Origin: a virus | Direction: 5' to 3' (one strand) | DNA length: 54,619 nucleotides | Virus record (IMG/VR): IMGVR_UViG_3300044634_004299 | Location: 1-54,619 of that record | Part shown: piece after piece, positions 51,356-54,619 of the stretch | Layout: every line of letters starts with the position of its first letter | Position numbering within the stretch: the stretch's first letter is position 1 | Made by a program: the position numbers and the translations under genes | The notes under the pieces: generated by a model | The model's database searches: none | What the model was told of the DNA's origin: nothing | The model's input: the letters and a program-made list of their open reading frames with translations, nothing else

Positions 51356-51760
51356 ATGAATAAAAATATTAAATTTGAAAACAGGTTTATAGAACCTATA
51401 CAAAAAGGAACTCAAATTTACACAGTTAAAAAAAGTGTAAATTTCAATAAAGGAGAAATATTAAATTGTTTGGATAAAAGTGATAAACAATTTGGTAAAA
51501 TTGAAATTTTAGATATAGGTGAATTTGATAATTTCTTGTTTGCTGTTGATAATGCTGATATGACTTTTATGAAATTAAAAGATAAAAAAGATTTATCAAC
51601 AGGATATGATAGACAATATGCAACAAAAAAAGAGTTGGGTTTTATGAATAGGAATGCAATAGATTCGTATTTTAAAAATTATTTTGGTAAATATTATCTT
51701 CCAGATGGTGAGATAAATAATAGATTTGGTTATTTAATAAAATTTAAATACTTAGGTTAA
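51356..51760 (+). CDS. Possible ASCH/PUA-like domain protein
   Basis: The 134-residue protein starts with KFENRFIEPIQKGTQIYTVK, close to the ASCH opening (a strand, then a turn with Gly-Thr and a TxR/TVK strand), followed by FNKGEILNCLD and FGKIEIL strands. ASCH/PUA-like domains bind RNA or modified nucleotides. The match is by eye and tentative. Last gene of the operon, followed by a terminator. Confidence 0.5.
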   Translation: MNKNIKFENRFIEPIQKGTQIYTVKKSVNFNKGEILNCLDKSDKQFGKIEILDIGEFDNFLFAVDNADMTFMKLKDKKDLSTGYDRQYATKKELGFMNRNAIDSYFKNYFGKYYLPDGEINNRFGYLIKFKYLG

Positions 51761-51768
51761 TTAAAAGT

Positions 51769-51792
51769 GTGGTGATTCTTTAGAATCACCAC
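51769..51792 (+). terminator. Terminator-like hairpin between convergent genes
   Basis: GTGGTGATTC (51769-51778) pairs with GAATCACCAC (51783-51792) around four bases. It sits between the ASCH-like gene and the HU-like gene on the opposite strand and can serve both. T content on either side is modest. Confidence 0.6.
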
Positions 51793-51800
51793 TAATTGTT

Positions 51801-52091
51801 TTATCTATTTATTTTTTTTATATCGTTTCCACTCAATGAAACTTTTACAATATTCATATTTTTAACATTTATTTTTTGTTTGGTTTGGAAGTCCATTCTT
51901 AAACCTCCTTTTAAAACTTTATTTTTAAAGTTTATAAAACTTTTTATTTCTATGTCTTGCCCTTTTTTGCAAGATTCCATTACGAAGTTTTTGAATTCTT
52001 CAATAACTGAAACTACATCTTTATATTGTAGATTAGTTTTTTTAGCAATGTATTTTGCTAAGTCTGTTCTATTTAAAATTTTTTTATCCAT
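51801..52091 (-). CDS. HU/IHF-family DNA-binding protein
   Basis: The 96-residue protein has the HU layout: an N-terminal helical body (LNRTDLAKYIAKKTNLQYKD), then a QDIEIKSFINFKNKVLKGG strand-turn, a short arm region and a C-terminal NMNIVKVSLSGN. Length fits. HU-like proteins bend and wrap DNA; phage copies compact DNA or support origin melting. AAGGAG precedes the start. Confidence 0.85.
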   Translation of the reverse strand: MDKKILNRTDLAKYIAKKTNLQYKDVVSVIEEFKNFVMESCKKGQDIEIKSFINFKNKVLKGGLRMDFQTKQKINVKNMNIVKVSLSGNDIKKINR

Positions 52092-52134
52092 TTGCTTTTC
52101 TCCTTGTTTGAGTTAAATATAATTACATATACAC

Positions 52135-53169
52135 TTAAAAATAAATTTTGTCAAATAACTTCCTAACCATTAAAGGTGGTATACTCTCACCTATCAATTC
52201 TCTAACAAAATGTTCTGTATAAATATCATTTACAACAATTTTATCAATAGGTATAGTATGTAATATCATCAATTCCAGCAAAGTTAAAACCCTAGCATCA
52301 CTATATAAACCATTCTCTAACAACCTACCATAATGGCAATTAGCACCAGAAGATATAGTAGTATTAGTAGTTGTTATAGTATGGTGTGGTTTATCAAAAT
52401 AAGTCCTTTTATAAGTGCTTCTAAAAGCTTTTATTCTTCTACCATTTGTTTTAGGGTAGAAATCCAAATTATCCATTGCACTTTTACCAGTTGGGGTATG
52501 TTTTATACACTCTATTAGTTGTTTGTTTGCTACATCTAGTGCTTTATGATATTTTATACCAGAATCACAACCAGCTTCTAAACTAGGTAAATGACCTATA
52601 GCTTCTCCAACAGTAACTATTTTTTCTTTGTTTGGCAATTCCCAACTCAAACCTTTTCTATAGATTCGGTAAAATAATCTTTTTCTTTTTTGTGGGACAC
52701 CATATTCACTACAATCCAAAACATCATACTCAACATTATACCCTAATTTATCAAATTCAGTTTTAAGGTGATTCGCTAAATCAACACCATTTATCATAAC
52801 CTTATTTATTTGCATTACATTTTCTATCAAAACATAATCAGGATAAACTATTTTACAATAGTCTATCACCCTTAGTGTTAAGAAATTTCTTTTATCTAAC
52901 ATGTCCCTCCTACCAATAAGACTAACACCTTGACAAGGTGGGGTAGCAATGAGAAATTTAACATCATTTCTAAGTGATTCTTTAACAACACTATCAAAAA
53001 TATCATTATCCAAGATATCACCACAAATCATATTATTTTCTGGATGGAGAACTTTATAATAATTAGACCTTTTACGAATCAGTTCGTTAGCAACAACAAT
53101 TTTTAACGAATCAGGTAGCATTAATTCTGCAATACCGCAATTAGAAAACAAACTACAACCATTAATCAT
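52135..53169 (-). CDS. C5-cytosine DNA methyltransferase
   Basis: The 344-residue protein has motif I FSNCGIAEL (8-16), motif IV PPCQGVS with catalytic C79, motif VI IENV (E116), motif VIII-like CSEYGVPQKRKRLF, and motif X IGESIPP near the C-terminus. All are in the order of dcm/HhaI-type enzymes. I start at 53169 behind AAAAGGAATAAAAAA; an in-frame ATG at 53205 is possible. No cognate restriction enzyme was recognised, so it probably masks sites from host restriction. Confidence 0.9.
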   Translation of the reverse strand: MINGCSLFSNCGIAELMLPDSLKIVVANELIRKRSNYYKVLHPENNMICGDILDNDIFDSVVKESLRNDVKFLIATPPCQGVSLIGRRDMLDKRNFLTLRVIDYCKIVYPDYVLIENVMQINKVMINGVDLANHLKTEFDKLGYNVEYDVLDCSEYGVPQKRKRLFYRIYRKGLSWELPNKEKIVTVGEAIGHLPSLEAGCDSGIKYHKALDVANKQLIECIKHTPTGKSAMDNLDFYPKTNGRRIKAFRSTYKRTYFDKPHHTITTTNTTISSGANCHYGRLLENGLYSDARVLTLLELMILHTIPIDKIVVNDIYTEHFVRELIGESIPPLMVRKLFDKIYF

Positions 53170-53242
53170 TTTTTTATTCCTTTTTAAAAAATTATATTTT
53201 ATCATTATAACACAACTTAATTTTAAAAGGAGAATAGGAAAA

Positions 53243-53668
53243 ATGGATAAAGAAGATTGGGAAATAATACCTAAAGTTAAACCCGTAAAAACTAAAAAAG
53301 AAACTATAATAAGTCAATTATTATATAATGGAAATATAGATTCTTCCATAGAATATAAAAGGATTTTTGATTTATCAGGTGGTTATTTTTATTTTGATAT
53401 TGAATTGAAAAAATTACCACAACAAGCATACGGATTATTATTATGCTTATACGGTGATTCTATATATGATTTAAAAACAGAACATAAAAATACTTATAGT
53501 GGTAATTTTTTTTGTGAGGTAGATGTTATTAATGGTATAAAACATACTTTTATCAATTTTAATGTTAAACATTTAGGTAATTTCATAAAAACGAAAGCTG
53601 GTTTAGAGGTTGACGATGGTTCGTATGACTACGAAAAATTACTTATGGATGGTAAAATAAAAAAATAA
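53243..53668 (+). CDS. Hypothetical protein, 141 residues
   Basis: Not recognised. A central strand-rich segment (GGYFYFDIELKKLPQQAYG) sits between basic ends. AAAAGGAGAATAGGAA precedes the start. It is divergent from the methyltransferase gene, from which it is separated by about 70 bases. Confidence 0.6.
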   Translation: MDKEDWEIIPKVKPVKTKKETIISQLLYNGNIDSSIEYKRIFDLSGGYFYFDIELKKLPQQAYGLLLCLYGDSIYDLKTEHKNTYSGNFFCEVDVINGIKHTFINFNVKHLGNFIKTKAGLEVDDGSYDYEKLLMDGKIKK

Positions 53669-53691
53669 TTTATTGAATTGCATTTTTATTG

Positions 53692-53720
53692 TTGACAATA
53701 AAATAAATGTGTAATATATT
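53692..53720 (+). promoter_or_regulatory. Promoter of the last operon
   Basis: TTGACA (53692-53697), 17 bases, TATATT (53715-53720), 75 bases before the ATG at 53795. Confidence 0.65.
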
Positions 53721-53794
53721 ATATTCATAAAGCAATAAAGCTTTATAAAACAATTTTATATATATAAATCAAAATTTACTAAAGGAGTTTAATA

Positions 53795-54418
53795 ATGATG
53801 CAAGATTTAATATCATTTAAAAAGGATAAAGAGTATTATTATATTACTTTATTTAACATAAAGAGTAATGTATTTAATACAACTCATTATTCTTGTTGGG
53901 ATAGTTTAGTAGTTAAATTAATTACTAATTATGAAAGTTTAAATAGCAGGCTTCAAGACTATACTAATGATAAAGCAGAAGCATATACATATAATAGGTT
54001 GTATCCTAAGTATGATGCGGTTGCAAAAACATTATCATTTAAGATAGTTAGAAGATTATCTAATGAGGGGTTAAAACAAAAATTAGATATGGAAGAATTA
54101 TCATTATCTCAAAAAATAACTCAAAAATTCGTTGATTTACAATTTTATAATAAGAGTTGTGATGATACTTGTTGTGATGATTATTGTAATCAAGATTCAT
54201 ATCATGATAAAAACGGGTGGTGTGAGGATAATAACCCAACTATTTTTTTACACGATGGAGCAGTCGCTAAATTTAACAAGGAAAAAGATAAATATCTTAA
54301 ATTGTTAGAATTTACTGATTTTGAAATATATGAATTAGATAATGATTCATATAGAAAAACATTAAATATTAAATTTAAAAGAAAAAATAAAGATACAATT
54401 AAAATTATTAAGGAATAA
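53795..54418 (+). CDS. Hypothetical protein with a Cys cluster
   Basis: A 207-residue protein, unrecognised. It has a Cys/Asp-rich stretch (about 142-162, with CDDTCCDDYC and a later WC) that may bind a metal. AAAGGAG precedes a double ATG. The next gene follows four bases later and crosses the edge. Confidence 0.65.
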   Translation: MMQDLISFKKDKEYYYITLFNIKSNVFNTTHYSCWDSLVVKLITNYESLNSRLQDYTNDKAEAYTYNRLYPKYDAVAKTLSFKIVRRLSNEGLKQKLDMEELSLSQKITQKFVDLQFYNKSCDDTCCDDYCNQDSYHDKNGWCEDNNPTIFLHDGAVAKFNKEKDKYLKLLEFTDFEIYELDNDSYRKTLNIKFKRKNKDTIKIIKE

Positions 54419-54422
54419 AAAA

Positions 54423-54619
54423 ATGGATAACCTTAAATCTTTTTGGATATATGGGGATAATACTAAAAAAAGAATATTCCCAAAATGTAAAAAAAATGGA
54501 ATAGTTAATTATAATATGGGTTTTGAGTATCATAAATATACTTTAGAATCTTTAAGCAAGCAAATCAACGATATTATAAAGATAATTATATCTAACGGTT
54601 ATGAGGTAGATATTTATAA
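54423..54619 (+). CDS. Hypothetical protein, open at the right edge (continues at 1-49 if circular)
   Basis: ATG at 54423 follows AAGGAATAAAAAA, and the frame is open to the last base, ending in a split codon. Sixty-five codons are present; 16 more follow at the left edge for a total of 81 residues. Basic, unrecognised, with no membrane segment. It is the partner of the Cys-cluster gene in the same operon. Confidence 0.6.
   Translation, partial: MDNLKSFWIYGDNTKKRIFPKCKKNGIVNYNMGFEYHKYTLESLSKQINDIIKIIISNGYEVDIY

Noticed and set aside
1-54619. Alternative genetic code (TGA as Trp, or TAG recoded)
   Set aside because: TGA and TAG are used as ordinary stops at tightly packed gene ends; Trp is TGG; no conserved motif is interrupted by a stop.
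1-54619. Prophage with integrase and attachment site
   Set aside because: No recombinase motifs were found in any frame, and no tRNA-end duplication is visible at the edges.

Overview
The window looks like one complete, very AT-rich tailed-phage genome of about 54.6 kb, cut open from a circular or circularly permuted molecule. The last gene (from 54423) is still open at the right edge. Read across the join it ends at a TAA at 47-49, inside a rho-independent terminator (32-57). TGA is a normal stop (for example the ATGA overlap at 4899-4902), so code 4 hosts such as Mycoplasma and Spiroplasma are unlikely. Start sites have strong GGAGG-type ribosome binding sites and many promoters are TTGACA-17-TATAAT-like, which suggests a low-GC bacterial host. 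One product has a Sec-type signal peptide. The host genus cannot be named from the sequence alone.

Layout: (1) 1-2089, non-coding: a nested-palindrome origin with two DnaA boxes, palindromic repeats, long G-runs, a degenerate repeat array and a long repeat (IR-L). (2) 2.1-11.8 kb, rightward: small unrecognised genes including two 29-residue-repeat proteins, two paralogous families, a nucleotide-kinase-like protein and a cluster of small RNAs. (3) 11.9-13.8 kb, leftward: terminase. (4) 13.9-14.1 kb: a structured RNA between matched divergent promoters. (5) 14.2-35.6 kb, rightward: portal, protease-capsid fusion, head fibre candidate, connectors, contractile-tail genes with a -1 frameshifted chaperone, tape measure and a Mu-type baseplate series, then a fibre. 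(6) 35.6-44.2 kb, leftward: two SF2 helicases, exported and membrane proteins, an N6-adenine methyltransferase, a VRR-NUC-like nuclease and a RecB/RecE-like exonuclease. (7) 44.4-45.0 kb: the second copy (IR-R) of the long repeat, inverted. (8) 45.0-54.6 kb: a 1453-residue replication protein, a dTMP-kinase-like enzyme, an HU-like protein, a C5-cytosine methyltransferase and small genes.

The most remarkable item is the protein at 45040-49401. In a single uninterrupted frame it carries a family B DNA polymerase with exonuclease, an archaeo-eukaryotic-type primase, a zinc-binding module and an SF2 helicase: polymerase, primase and helicase in one chain. Its gene lies beside one of two roughly 0.46-0.5 kb inverted repeats whose other copy lies beside the DnaA-box origin. 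I infer an unusual self-contained replication system: the fused enzyme, the origin, the inverted-repeat pair, two further helicases (one probably a relative of the fused helicase), an HU-like protein and recombination nucleases. Virion assembly follows a myovirus plan. No endolysin, holin, integrase, tRNA or CRISPR array was recognised.
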